Source: Azospirillum fermentarium (GTDB taxonomy: Bacteria > Pseudomonadota > Alphaproteobacteria > Azospirillales > Azospirillaceae). From it: a stretch of 64,000 bases of DNA. This document shows positions 1 to 7,546 of this stretch, one piece after another. Position numbers and translations under genes: made by a program. The DNA is taken from NCBI RefSeq assembly GCF_025961205.1, contig NZ_JAOQNH010000003.1, positions 888,501-952,500 on the forward strand, in the 5' to 3' direction. A model generated the notes under the pieces. That model was not told the origin of the DNA and made no database searches. It saw nothing but the letters and a program-made list of their open reading frames with translations. Each line of letters opens with the position of its first letter. The stretch's first letter is position 1.

Positions 1-623
1 TGGCGGCGGTGGGGTCGGGGCTTTTGTCGGGGCGCGAGGTGTTCCTGGCCGTCTTCCCCGGCCACAAGCCCCACGCCCAGCAGCAGGCGCTGACACCGGG
101 GGAGGCCATGGACAGGGCCGCCTCCACCCTGCCCAAGCCGCCCAAGCCCAAGCCGCGGGGCAAGGAACAGCCGCTGCCCATCCGCGGCCTGATCCCCGGC
201 ATGGCGGTGCATTACGCCCGCTGCTGCCATCCCCTGCCCGGCGACCGCATCGTCGGCATCGTCACCACCGGCAAGGGCGTGACCATCCACACCATCGACT
301 GCGAGACGCTGGAAAGCTTCCACGAATCGCCGGAGCGCTGGATCGACGTGGCGTGGGACGTGGGGCCGGATTCGCCCGAGGAGCATGTGGGCCGTGTCGC
401 CCTGGTGGTCGCCAACGAACCGGGCAGCCTGGGCACCCTGTCCACGGTGATCGGCAAGAACGGCGGCAACATCACCAACCTGAAGATCACCAACCGCAAC
501 ACCGACTTCTTCGAACTGATGATCGACATCGAGGTCAAGGACGCCAAGCACCTGACCAACATCGTGGCGGCGCTGCGCGCCATGCCGGTCATAAACTCGG
601 TGGAGCGGTCGCGGGGGCGGTAG
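1..623 (+). CDS. rel: Bifunctional (p)ppGpp synthetase/hydrolase Rel, C-terminal part (5' truncated by window edge)
   Basis: The frame is open from the first bases of the window, so this is the 3' portion (about 207 codons) of a longer gene. Rel enzymes make and degrade the stringent-response alarmone (p)ppGpp in the cytoplasm. The visible part is the regulatory C-terminus. A proline/lysine-rich linker is followed by the conserved-cysteine motif YARCCHPLPGD and then by an ACT domain beginning near VALVVANEPGSLG, which senses ligands or the ribosome state. The catalytic HD and synthetase domains lie upstream of the window. The stop codon TAG (621-623) sits inside a hairpin that runs into an intergenic repeat. 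Identification as a Rel/SpoT-family C-terminus is secure; the N-terminal half cannot be checked. Confidence 0.93.
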   Translation, partial: AAVGSGLLSGREVFLAVFPGHKPHAQQQALTPGEAMDRAASTLPKPPKPKPRGKEQPLPIRGLIPGMAVHYARCCHPLPGDRIVGIVTTGKGVTIHTIDCETLESFHESPERWIDVAWDVGPDSPEEHVGRVALVVANEPGSLGTLSTVIGKNGGNITNLKITNRNTDFFELMIDIEVKDAKHLTNIVAALRAMPVINSVERSRGR

Positions 624-643
624 CATCGTTTGGGCTACCGCCC
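615..643 (+). terminator. Hairpin over the rel stop codon
   Basis: GGGCGGTAG at 615-623 pairs perfectly with CTACCGCCC at 635-643. The TAG of rel is part of the left arm. The hairpin merges with the structured repeat that follows, and together they probably end rel transcription. There is no immediate T-run; the nearest T-rich stretch is at about 675-685. Confidence 0.5.
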
Positions 644-748
644 AAGCCCGTTTGGGGCGATGCCCCAAACCCCCTTTTCTTTTATCCCTAAAAAAAGCGG
701 AGGTTTGGAGGCGTCCGCCTCCAAGCGGGGCCGGGGATGCTGCCCCGC
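631..748. repeat. Structured intergenic repeat, copy 1
   Basis: A block of about 118 bp fills the gap between the convergent genes rel and gloA. It matches 18441-18558 over almost its whole length. It contains the stems TTTGGGGC/GCCCCAAA and TTGGAGGC/GCCTCCAA around a pyrimidine-rich centre (CCCCCTTTTCTTTTA) and an A-run. The location and hairpins suggest a bidirectional terminator that is also a dispersed repeat. See the copy 2 entry and the finding on co-varying stems. Confidence 0.75.
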
Positions 749-751
749 GCT

Positions 752-1159
752 TTACTTCGTCTCGATCAGTTCGATCTTGTAGCCGTCGGGATCTTCGATG
801 AAGGCGATGACGGTGGAGCCATGCTTCATCGGACCCGGCGGGCGGGGAATCGTCACGCCTTCCGCCGCCAGCTTTTCACACGCTCCATAGATGTCGGGAA
901 CGCCGAGCGCGATGTGGCCGAACGCGGTGCCCAGAGCATAGGGTTCGGCCTGATCCCAGTTGTGGGTCAGTTCGATCACCGTGTTGTGCGCCTCGTCGCC
1001 GTACCCGACGAAGGCCAGGGTGAAGCGCCCGCTGTCGTAATCGGTCTTGCGCAGCAGTTTCATGCCCAGCAGGCGGGTGTAGAAGTCGATCGACTTGTCC
1101 AGGTCGAACACCCGGATCATGGTGTGCAGCATACGGAAGCTGCCGGCGGTCTCGCTCAT
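752..1159 (-). CDS. gloA: Lactoylglutathione lyase (glyoxalase I)
   Basis: This 135-residue protein converts the hemithioacetal of methylglyoxal and glutathione to S-lactoylglutathione, the first step of methylglyoxal detoxification in the cytosol. It opens with the glyoxalase I signature MLHTMIRVFDLDKSIDFYT (the metal-binding His is in LHTM) and continues with LLRKTDYDSGRFTLAF and NTVIELTHNW, whose Glu is a metal ligand. The GHIALGVPDIY segment supplies the second-half His, and EDPDGYKIELIE the last Glu. The length is normal for the family. The ATG at 1159 overlaps the lpxB stop as ATGA and has GGAG/AAGG just upstream, so it is preferred over an in-frame upstream start inside lpxB. It is probably translationally coupled to lpxB. 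Confidence 0.93.
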   Translation of the reverse strand: MSETAGSFRMLHTMIRVFDLDKSIDFYTRLLGMKLLRKTDYDSGRFTLAFVGYGDEAHNTVIELTHNWDQAEPYALGTAFGHIALGVPDIYGACEKLAAEGVTIPRPPGPMKHGSTVIAFIEDPDGYKIELIETK

Positions 1160-2346
1160 CCTTCGTCTCCTCGTGGGGCCGGCACCGCGTCGAGGATGAC
1201 GCGGGCGGCGCGTTCGCTGGGGGGCGGGCCGCCGCGGCCAAGCCACGCGGCCACGTCCGCCACGCCGTCGGTCTGTTCCTGCCGCGCCGCCGGATCGTCC
1301 AGCAGCCGCGCCAGGGCCGCGGCCAGAGTGCCGGGACGGCAGTCCTGCTGCAACAGTTCCGGCACCAGCATCCGGTCGAGCATCAGATTGACCAGATTGA
1401 CGTATTTCACCCGGATCAGCCGCCGCACCAGCGCCGCCGTCACCGGGTTGACGCGGTAGGCGATGACCGAGGGCAGCCCGGACAGCGCCAGTTCCAGCGC
1501 CACCGTGCCCGACGCCGCCACCGCCAGCTCCGCCGCGGCGAACGCATCATATTTGGCGGCATCCCCCTCCACGACAAGGGTGCGCAGCGGCCAATCGGCC
1601 ACCGCGGCGCGCACGGTGCCGGCCACCGTCGCCACCGTCGGCACCACCGCCACCAGGCCGGGGCGGGTGGCCGCCACCTGTTCCAGCGCCGCGCGGAACA
1701 CCGGCAGCAGCCGCGTCACCTCCCCCCGCCGGCTGCCGGGCAGCACGGCCAGCACCCGGTCGCCATCGGACAGGCCGTGATCCCGGCGGAACCGCGCGGC
1801 ATCCCCCTGCCCCGCCCCGCTTTCCACCACCGAATGGCCGACGAAGGTGCAGGGCAGCCCTTCCCGCTCGAAATAGGGCGGCTCGAACGGCAGCACCGCC
1901 AGCAGATGGTCGTACAGGGCGGCGTACTTGGCCGCCCGCTTGGGCTTCCACGCCCACACGGTGGGGGCGACATAATGGACCAGCGGGATTTCCGGCGCCC
2001 GGTCCCGCACCTTGCGCGCCACCCGCACGGTGAAGCCCGGCGCGTCGATGCCCACCACCACGTCCGGTTTCATGGCGATGATGGCCGAGGCGGTCTGGTC
2101 GATGCGGCGCAGCAGGGCCGGGATGCGCGGCAGCAGCTCGAACAGCCCCATCACCGCCAGTTCGCCCATGGGCACCAGCGACTCCAGCCCCTCCGCCGCC
2201 ATGCGCTCGCCGCCGATGCCGGCGAAGCGCACCCGCCCGCCGGTCAGCCGCCGCAGCGCCGCCATCAGCCGGGCGCCGAGGGCGTCACCGGACGGTTCCC
2301 CCGCCATCAGAAAAATCAGCGGCCCCTGATCGGCGTGATCGCTCAC
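1156..2346 (-). CDS. lpxB: Lipid-A-disaccharide synthase
   Basis: LpxB (396 aa) joins UDP-2,3-diacylglucosamine to lipid X to form the tetra-acylated disaccharide of lipid A at the inner face of the cytoplasmic membrane. The N-terminal AGEPSGDALGARLMAAL is the family signature. It is followed by FAGIGGERMAAEGLESL, HYVAPTVWAWKPKRA and CTFVGHSVVES, and the C-terminal half has the GT-B-type LPGSRRGEVTRLLPVF and the SGTVALELAL donor-site loop. It lies in the fabZ-lpxA-lpxI-lpxB-gloA run and overlaps both lpxI and gloA by ATGA, which indicates a coupled operon. Confidence 0.97.
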   Translation of the reverse strand: MSDHADQGPLIFLMAGEPSGDALGARLMAALRRLTGGRVRFAGIGGERMAAEGLESLVPMGELAVMGLFELLPRIPALLRRIDQTASAIIAMKPDVVVGIDAPGFTVRVARKVRDRAPEIPLVHYVAPTVWAWKPKRAAKYAALYDHLLAVLPFEPPYFEREGLPCTFVGHSVVESGAGQGDAARFRRDHGLSDGDRVLAVLPGSRRGEVTRLLPVFRAALEQVAATRPGLVAVVPTVATVAGTVRAAVADWPLRTLVVEGDAAKYDAFAAAELAVAASGTVALELALSGLPSVIAYRVNPVTAALVRRLIRVKYVNLVNLMLDRMLVPELLQQDCRPGTLAAALARLLDDPAARQEQTDGVADVAAWLGRGGPPPSERAARVILDAVPAPRGDEG

Positions 2347-3164
2347 GACGGCACCTCCACCCCCACGACGAACAGACCCAGCCGGTCGGCGGCGGCAGCC
2401 ACGCCCGCGCGGTCCACCATCAGGGTGCCGCCCGCCTCCACCGCGATGCCGGCCAAGCCCGCAGCCGCCGCCTTTTCCACCGTGCGCACGCCGATGGTGG
2501 GCAGGTCGAGGCGGGTGTCCTGTTGCGGCTTCTTCACCTTGACCAGCACCCCGCCGGATCCTGGACGGCGCAGGGGGCCGCAGCGGTCGAGCATGGCGTC
2601 GGTGCCCTCCACCGCCTCCACCGCCAGGACGATGCCCTGCTGCACCACGCAGCCCTGGCCCACGTCCAGCAGGCCCAGACCGCGGGCGACCTCGATCCCC
2701 CGCGCGATGTCGCCGCGGGCGGCCTCGTCCGGCTCCAGCGTCCCCACGCGTCCGGGCAGGGTGGGCAGGTCGTTCAGGATGTCATGAAGCCCGACCACGC
2801 GGAATCCCTCGTCCTCCAGCGCGCCGGCCACCGCCCGCAGCAGCCCGTCGTCGCCGAGTGCGCGCGCGCCGACCCGCGCCAGAAAGCGCGCCGTCCACCA
2901 ATCGGGAAGAAGATCGCCCAGCGAGGGGCGCCGCACCGGGCCGGCGAACACCAGTTCGCTCACCCCTTCGGCCTTCAGCCGGGAAATGATGGCGCCGGCG
3001 GCGCCGAAGCGGCTCCACAGATGGGGCAATCCCACCACCGACGCCGGGTCGGTGTGGCCGTCGAAGGCGACGACGAACACCTCGCGCCCGTTGGCGCGGA
3101 CGGCCGCCGCCAGCCGGGCCGGCAGGTCGCCGCCCCCGGCCAGGATGCCGAGCTTAGGCGCCAT
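2343..3164 (-). CDS. lpxI: UDP-2,3-diacylglucosamine pyrophosphatase LpxI
   Basis: LpxI (273 aa, DUF1009 family) hydrolyses UDP-2,3-diacylglucosamine to lipid X and UMP. It is the alphaproteobacterial replacement for LpxH. The start MAPKLGILAGGGDLPARLA is characteristic. LPHLWSRFGAAGAIISRLK follows, and GPVRRPSLGDLLPDWW marks the middle. The C-terminal domain contains DAMLDRCG, KKPQQDTRLDLPTIG and the end of the substrate site. It sits between lpxA (11-bp overlap) and lpxB (ATGA overlap), which is its normal place and supports the call. Confidence 0.96.
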   Translation of the reverse strand: MAPKLGILAGGGDLPARLAAAVRANGREVFVVAFDGHTDPASVVGLPHLWSRFGAAGAIISRLKAEGVSELVFAGPVRRPSLGDLLPDWWTARFLARVGARALGDDGLLRAVAGALEDEGFRVVGLHDILNDLPTLPGRVGTLEPDEAARGDIARGIEVARGLGLLDVGQGCVVQQGIVLAVEAVEGTDAMLDRCGPLRRPGSGGVLVKVKKPQQDTRLDLPTIGVRTVEKAAAAGLAGIAVEAGGTLMVDRAGVAAAADRLGLFVVGVEVPS

Positions 3165-3972
3165 TCTCCACGCGCGGCTGGCAGAGCGGGCGGGAATTCT
3201 TGGTGCGGATGAAGCCCAGAATGTCGGCCACCAGGATCTGGGCGCCGAACTGCCGGTCCACTTCCTCCAGCCGGTCGGCGAAGGTACCTTCCGACGCGAA
3301 CAGCATGCGGTACGCCGCCCGCAGCCCGCGGATGTCGTCGCGCCCGAAGCCGCGGCGTTCCAGCCCCACCAGATTGAGGCCGGCCAGACGCGCCCGGTCG
3401 CCCATGACCAGACCGAAGGGGATGACGTCGTTCTCCACCCCCGACATGCCGCCGATCATGGCGTGCGGGCCGATGCGCACGAACTGGTGCGCCGCCGACA
3501 GCCCGCCCATCACCACATAGTCGCCCACCGTCACATGGCCCGCCAGCGTGGCGTTGTTGGCCAGGATGACGCCGTTGCCGACCACGCAGTCGTGAGCCAC
3601 GTGGCTGCTCATCATGAACAGACAATTGTCGCCCACGCGCGTCACCATGCCGCCCCCCTCGGTGCCGGGGTTCATGGTCACGTGCTCGCGGATGGTGTTG
3701 TTGCAGCCGATGATCAGTTCCGACGGCTCGCCGCGGTATTTCAGATCCTGCGGCGGGTGGCCGATGGACGCGAAGGGATAGATGACCGTCCCCGCCCCGA
3801 TCCGCGTGCGCCCCTCCACCACCACATGGGAGACCAGCCGGACACCATCGCCCAGTTCGACGTTGGGGCCGACCAGACAGAAGGGGCCGACGGTGACCCC
3901 GGCACCCAGACGGGCGGCGGGATCGACGACGGCTGTCGGGTGGATGCCGACCGGGGAAAGGGGTGCGGTCAT
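3154..3972 (-). CDS. lpxA: Acyl-ACP--UDP-N-acetylglucosamine O-acyltransferase
   Basis: LpxA (272 aa) transfers the 3-hydroxyacyl chain from acyl-ACP to the 3-OH of UDP-GlcNAc, the first step of lipid A synthesis. The protein is a left-handed beta-helix of hexapeptide repeats from about residue 8 (IHPTAVVDPAARLGAGVTVG onward) to about residue 190. The catalytic His is in MSSHVAHDCVVG. A short alpha-helical C-terminus ends with FIRTKNSRPLC. The ATG at 3972 overlaps the fabZ stop as ATGA; an upstream in-frame start would lie inside fabZ and lacks support. Confidence 0.96.
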   Translation of the reverse strand: MTAPLSPVGIHPTAVVDPAARLGAGVTVGPFCLVGPNVELGDGVRLVSHVVVEGRTRIGAGTVIYPFASIGHPPQDLKYRGEPSELIIGCNNTIREHVTMNPGTEGGGMVTRVGDNCLFMMSSHVAHDCVVGNGVILANNATLAGHVTVGDYVVMGGLSAAHQFVRIGPHAMIGGMSGVENDVIPFGLVMGDRARLAGLNLVGLERRGFGRDDIRGLRAAYRMLFASEGTFADRLEEVDRQFGAQILVADILGFIRTKNSRPLCQPRVENGA

Positions 3973-4451
3973 TTCTCGTCCAGGATCATGGCGGAATAGA
4001 TGGCCTCGGCGCACAGCACGCCGTTGACCTTGGCTTCGCCCTTGAACTTCCAGACGTTGCCGCGGCTGCGCTGCTTGGTCACATGCACGTGGAGCTGGTC
4101 GCCCGGCATCACCGGCTTGCGGAACCGGGCCTCGTCCACGGTCATGAAGTAGACGAGCTTGCCTTCGGATTCCTTGCCCAGGGTGGCGACCACCAGCACG
4201 GCGGAGGTCTGGGCCATGGATTCGATGATCAGCACGCCGGGCATGACCGGGCGCGACGGGAAATGGCCCTGGAAGAACGGTTCGTTGACCGACACGTTCT
4301 TGATGCCGACGGCGCTTTCGCCCAGCGTGATATCGACCACCCGGTCGATCATCAGCATGGGGTAGCGGTGCGGGATCATTTCCATGATCCGCATGATGTC
4401 GAGGTCGGCCATCGTCTTGTCGTTGCCGTTGTCGTCCGCCGTCACGTCCAT
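3969..4451 (-). CDS. fabZ: 3-hydroxyacyl-ACP dehydratase FabZ
   Basis: FabZ (160 aa) dehydrates 3-hydroxyacyl-ACP in fatty acid elongation and competes with LpxA for the same substrate pool. It has the hotdog-fold signature IPHRYPMLMIDRVVD and the catalytic EPFFQGHFPSRPVMPGVLIIE, in which the His and the later Glu are active-site residues. The first ATG has a weak GGA-type ribosome site. A second in-frame ATG at 4412 (MADLDI) would give the more usual family length, so the N-terminal 13 residues are uncertain. A terminator lies about 40 bp upstream, so this gene may begin its own lipid A transcription unit. Confidence 0.95.
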   Translation of the reverse strand: MDVTADDNGNDKTMADLDIMRIMEMIPHRYPMLMIDRVVDITLGESAVGIKNVSVNEPFFQGHFPSRPVMPGVLIIESMAQTSAVLVVATLGKESEGKLVYFMTVDEARFRKPVMPGDQLHVHVTKQRSRGNVWKFKGEAKVNGVLCAEAIYSAMILDEK

Positions 4452-4492
4452 GTCGCTTTATCCGCTGTCGCTTTGTCCGCTCGTCACCGATG

Positions 4493-4517
4493 AAAAAGTC
4501 CCCGCCGGGGCGGGGAC
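4493..4517 (-). terminator. Rho-independent terminator between skp and fabZ
   Basis: On the minus strand GTCCCCGC and GCGGGGAC form an 8-bp GC stem with a CCCG loop, followed directly by TTTTT (4493-4497). It lies in the 150-bp gap after skp, where other alphaproteobacteria often have lpxD. It would separate the bamA-skp transcript from fabZ-lpxA-lpxI-lpxB, or attenuate it. Confidence 0.8.
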
Positions 4518-4601
4518 ATCATTTCGCTGGACGTTGTGCCCGATTTCCCCGCCCCGATCAACAGCCGGAGACGGCGGTGACCGCCCCCGGACGGGTTGGG
4601 G

Positions 4602-5180
4602 TTACTGCTTGGGAATGGTGACCGCAACCTTGGGCAGCTTCTTGTTCAGCCGGTCCAGCACCACGTCGGTCACGTCCAGGTTGGTTTCGACCAGCACCAC
4701 CTGATGGCGGGCCAGGACCACGTTGGCCCCCTGCTCCTTGGCCACCTCGGTGATCAGATCGACCATGGTCTTCTGCACCTGGTTCATGGAATCGGTCATG
4801 GCGGTGTCCAGCGCCCGCTTGCGGGTCTGCACCGTGCGCTGCACGTCGGAGACCTGCTTTTCGAAGTCGCGGCGCTTGCCGGCGAAGGCGTCCGCCGACA
4901 AGACCGTCTGCTGCTTGCGCAGTTCGGCTTCGGCGGTGCGCAGCTTCTCTTCCAGGGCCGAGATTTCCTTTTGATAGGTCTCGCGCTGGGCTTCGATGGC
5001 CTTCTGCACGCCCTGGGCGGCGGTGGATTCCTGCAGAATCTTCTGCACGTCCACGACGGCGATGGTGGGCGCCTTCAGCTCGGCGCGCGCCGGCTGGGGC
5101 ACGGCCAACGCCAGCCCGGTGGTGAGCACCGTTGCGGCGAGCAAGGCGCCAAACGTTTTCCCGAAGGATTTCTTCATCAT
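4602..5180 (-). CDS. skp: OmpH/Skp-family periplasmic chaperone
   Basis: Skp-like proteins hold unfolded outer-membrane proteins in the periplasm and hand them to the BAM complex. The 192-residue product has a signal peptide (KKSFGK, then a hydrophobic stretch ending QPARA) and a short beta strand APTIAVVDVQKIL, the OmpH signature. A long charged coiled coil follows (residues about 45-130, rich in EAQRETYQKEISALEEKL-type heptads), then the C-terminal strand NVVLARHQVVLVETNLDVTD. Two adjacent ATGs (5180, 5177) can serve as start; longer versions would overlap bamA. The gene follows bamA by 4 bp. Confidence 0.92.
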   Translation of the reverse strand: MMKKSFGKTFGALLAATVLTTGLALAVPQPARAELKAPTIAVVDVQKILQESTAAQGVQKAIEAQRETYQKEISALEEKLRTAEAELRKQQTVLSADAFAGKRRDFEKQVSDVQRTVQTRKRALDTAMTDSMNQVQKTMVDLITEVAKEQGANVVLARHQVVLVETNLDVTDVVLDRLNKKLPKVAVTIPKQ

Positions 5181-5184
5181 GGTT

Positions 5185-7515
5185 TTAGAACCTGGTTCCG
5201 AAGCTGAACCGGAAGACTTCCCGCCGGTCATAGCTTTCTTTCTTCAGCGGCATGGCCAGATCGACGCGGATCGGGCCGAACGGCGATTTCCATGACACGC
5301 CCGTGCCCATGGACACGCGGATCGACGTATCGTCGGTGACCATGGAGTCGTTCTTGATATCGCTTTCCGTCAGGACACCGGCGTCGGTGAAGGCGTGCCC
5401 CTTCAGACCGAATTCTTCCGGCAGGCCCAGCGGGAACGAAAGCTCGACGCTGCCGCGGGCGTACTCGCGGCCGCCGAGTGCATCGCTGGTGCGCAGGTCG
5501 CGCGGGCCGACACCGGCGGTGCGGAAGCCGCGCAGGGTGTCGCCGCCCAGGAAGAAGCGGTCGGAGACCCGCACATCCTTGCCGTTCAGCCCGACGATGT
5601 AGCCGATTTCGCCCGTCGTGCTCAGCACCACGTCGTCGGAGGCCAGCGGCAGGTAATAGCCGGCCCCGAATCGGGTGCGGAAGAACTTGGACGTGCCGCC
5701 GACACCGGCGAAATCGGTCACAAGGCGCACATAATAGCCGTCGGTGGGCGCCAGACGGCTGTTGCGCCGGTCATAGGTCAGCTCCTGCCCGATCAGCGAG
5801 GTGACGTGCGACCCTTCCTCGTTGCGGATGTAGATGGAGGCGGTGTCGGGCACGTTCTCGATGCGCGTGCTGGTCAACTGGTAATAGACGCGCTGGCGCA
5901 GGTGCTCGGTCAGGGGGAAGCCCAGACGCAGCGAGAAGCCGGTGTTGTGCTCGTTGTACGACGCTTCGTCCTGATAGTTCCGGCTGATGCGGAACAGGTC
6001 CACACCCGCGGACAGATCGCGGTCGAGGAAGTACGGCTCGGTGAAGCTCAGGTCGTATTCCTGGCGCCGCGTGGACAGGGTGGCCCCCAGACGCAGATCC
6101 TGGCCGCGGCCGAGGAAATTGCGTTCGCGGATCGAGAAATCGCCCAGCACGCCGTCGGAGGTGGAGAAGCCGGCCCCCAGCGCGATTTCGCCGGTGGACT
6201 GCTCCTTCACGTCCACGTTGACCACCGTGCGGTCAGGCGCCGAGCCGTCCGCCGTGGTGATCTGCGCGGTTTCGAAGAAGCCCAGATCCTTGATGCGCTG
6301 TTCCGACCGTCGCAGCTTGGTGGCGTTGAAGGGGTCGCCTTCGGCCACCAGCACCTCGCGGCGGATCACCTTGTCCAGCGTGCGGACGTTGCCGTTGATG
6401 TCGATCCGCTCGACGAAGACGCGCGGGCCTTCGTTGATCTCGTACGTGACGTCGATGGTCAGGTTGTCGCGGTTGCGCGTGATGCGCGGGCGGATATCGA
6501 CGAAGGCGTACTGCAGATCGCCGACGGCGGCGGTCAGCTTGGTGATGGTGTCTTCCACCGACTGGGCGTTGTACCAGTCGCCTTCGGACGCGTTGATCAC
6601 CCCCTTCAGCACCTCGGGGTCGAGGGCCTTCAGGTTGCTCTTGATGTCGATCTTGCCGAACTTGTACCGCTCGCCTTCCTCGATGGTGACGGTGATGAGG
6701 AAGTCCTCGCGCTCCGGCGTCAGCTCGGCCACCGCCGACACCACGCGGAAGTCGGCGTAGCCTTCGCGCAGGTAATAGCGGCGCAGCAGTTCGCGGTCGT
6801 AGGTGATGCGGTCGGGATCGTAGCTGTCGTCGGACGACAGGAACCGCCACCACGTGCTCTCCTTGGTGGAGATCTCGCTGCGCAGGGTGCCGTCGCTGAA
6901 ATGCTCGTTGCCGATGAAGGTGATGGAGCGCACGCCGGTGCGCGGGCCTTCGTTGATCTCGAACACCAGATCGACGCGGTTCTGGTCGAGCTTGATGATC
7001 TTCGGCTCGATGGTGACGGCGAAGCGGCCCTGGCGGCGGTAGATGTCCATGATGCGCTGGACATCGGTCTGCACGCGGGTGCGGGTGTAGACGACGCGCG
7101 GGCGGAGCTGGATTTCCGCCTGCAGCTTGTCGTCCTCGATCCGCTTGTTCCCCTCGAACGCGATGCGGTTGATGATGGGGTTTTCCTGGACCTTCACCAC
7201 CAGAACGTCGCCGGAGCGGTCCAGCGACACGTCGGCGAACAGGCCGGTGGCGTACAGCGCCTTCAGCGACTGGTCCACCCGGTCGGGGTCGAACGGATCG
7301 CCGGGGGCGACCGACAGGTACGACCGCACCGTCGCCGGCTCGATGCGCTGAGCGCCATCGACCCGGATATCCCGGATCGTGCCGCCGCCGAGCTGGGCCA
7401 CCTGAATGGCCGCGCCGGACGCACCCTGCTGCGCGTGGGCCATGCCGGCCGAAACCGCTGTCATGGCGCAGCCGGCCATCAGGCCCCACGCCAGAACCTT
7501 GAACGACACCCGCAA
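5185..7515 (-). CDS. bamA: Outer membrane protein assembly factor BamA
   Basis: BamA (776 aa) is the Omp85 barrel that folds and inserts outer-membrane proteins. A signal peptide (KVLAWGLMAGCAMTAVSAG, cleaved near AHA) is followed by five POTRA domains (about residues 50-420, starting IRDIRVDGAQRIEPATV). A 16-strand barrel follows, with the lid-loop motif VRVS-DRFFLGGDTLRGF and a C-terminal Phe (FSFGTRF), the outer-membrane targeting residue. No ATG fits. A TTG at 7515 has GGGGGG five bases upstream and leaves the rseP stop free, while a GTG at 7509 is an alternative. An in-frame ATG at 7611 would overlap rseP by 65 bp and add residues unlike a signal peptide. It lies between rseP and skp. 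Confidence 0.95.
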   Translation of the reverse strand: MRVSFKVLAWGLMAGCAMTAVSAGMAHAQQGASGAAIQVAQLGGGTIRDIRVDGAQRIEPATVRSYLSVAPGDPFDPDRVDQSLKALYATGLFADVSLDRSGDVLVVKVQENPIINRIAFEGNKRIEDDKLQAEIQLRPRVVYTRTRVQTDVQRIMDIYRRQGRFAVTIEPKIIKLDQNRVDLVFEINEGPRTGVRSITFIGNEHFSDGTLRSEISTKESTWWRFLSSDDSYDPDRITYDRELLRRYYLREGYADFRVVSAVAELTPEREDFLITVTIEEGERYKFGKIDIKSNLKALDPEVLKGVINASEGDWYNAQSVEDTITKLTAAVGDLQYAFVDIRPRITRNRDNLTIDVTYEINEGPRVFVERIDINGNVRTLDKVIRREVLVAEGDPFNATKLRRSEQRIKDLGFFETAQITTADGSAPDRTVVNVDVKEQSTGEIALGAGFSTSDGVLGDFSIRERNFLGRGQDLRLGATLSTRRQEYDLSFTEPYFLDRDLSAGVDLFRISRNYQDEASYNEHNTGFSLRLGFPLTEHLRQRVYYQLTSTRIENVPDTASIYIRNEEGSHVTSLIGQELTYDRRNSRLAPTDGYYVRLVTDFAGVGGTSKFFRTRFGAGYYLPLASDDVVLSTTGEIGYIVGLNGKDVRVSDRFFLGGDTLRGFRTAGVGPRDLRTSDALGGREYARGSVELSFPLGLPEEFGLKGHAFTDAGVLTESDIKNDSMVTDDTSIRVSMGTGVSWKSPFGPIRVDLAMPLKKESYDRREVFRFSFGTRF

Positions 7516-7546
7516 ATCAGCCCCCCAAGGCTTCCGAAACGCGTCT

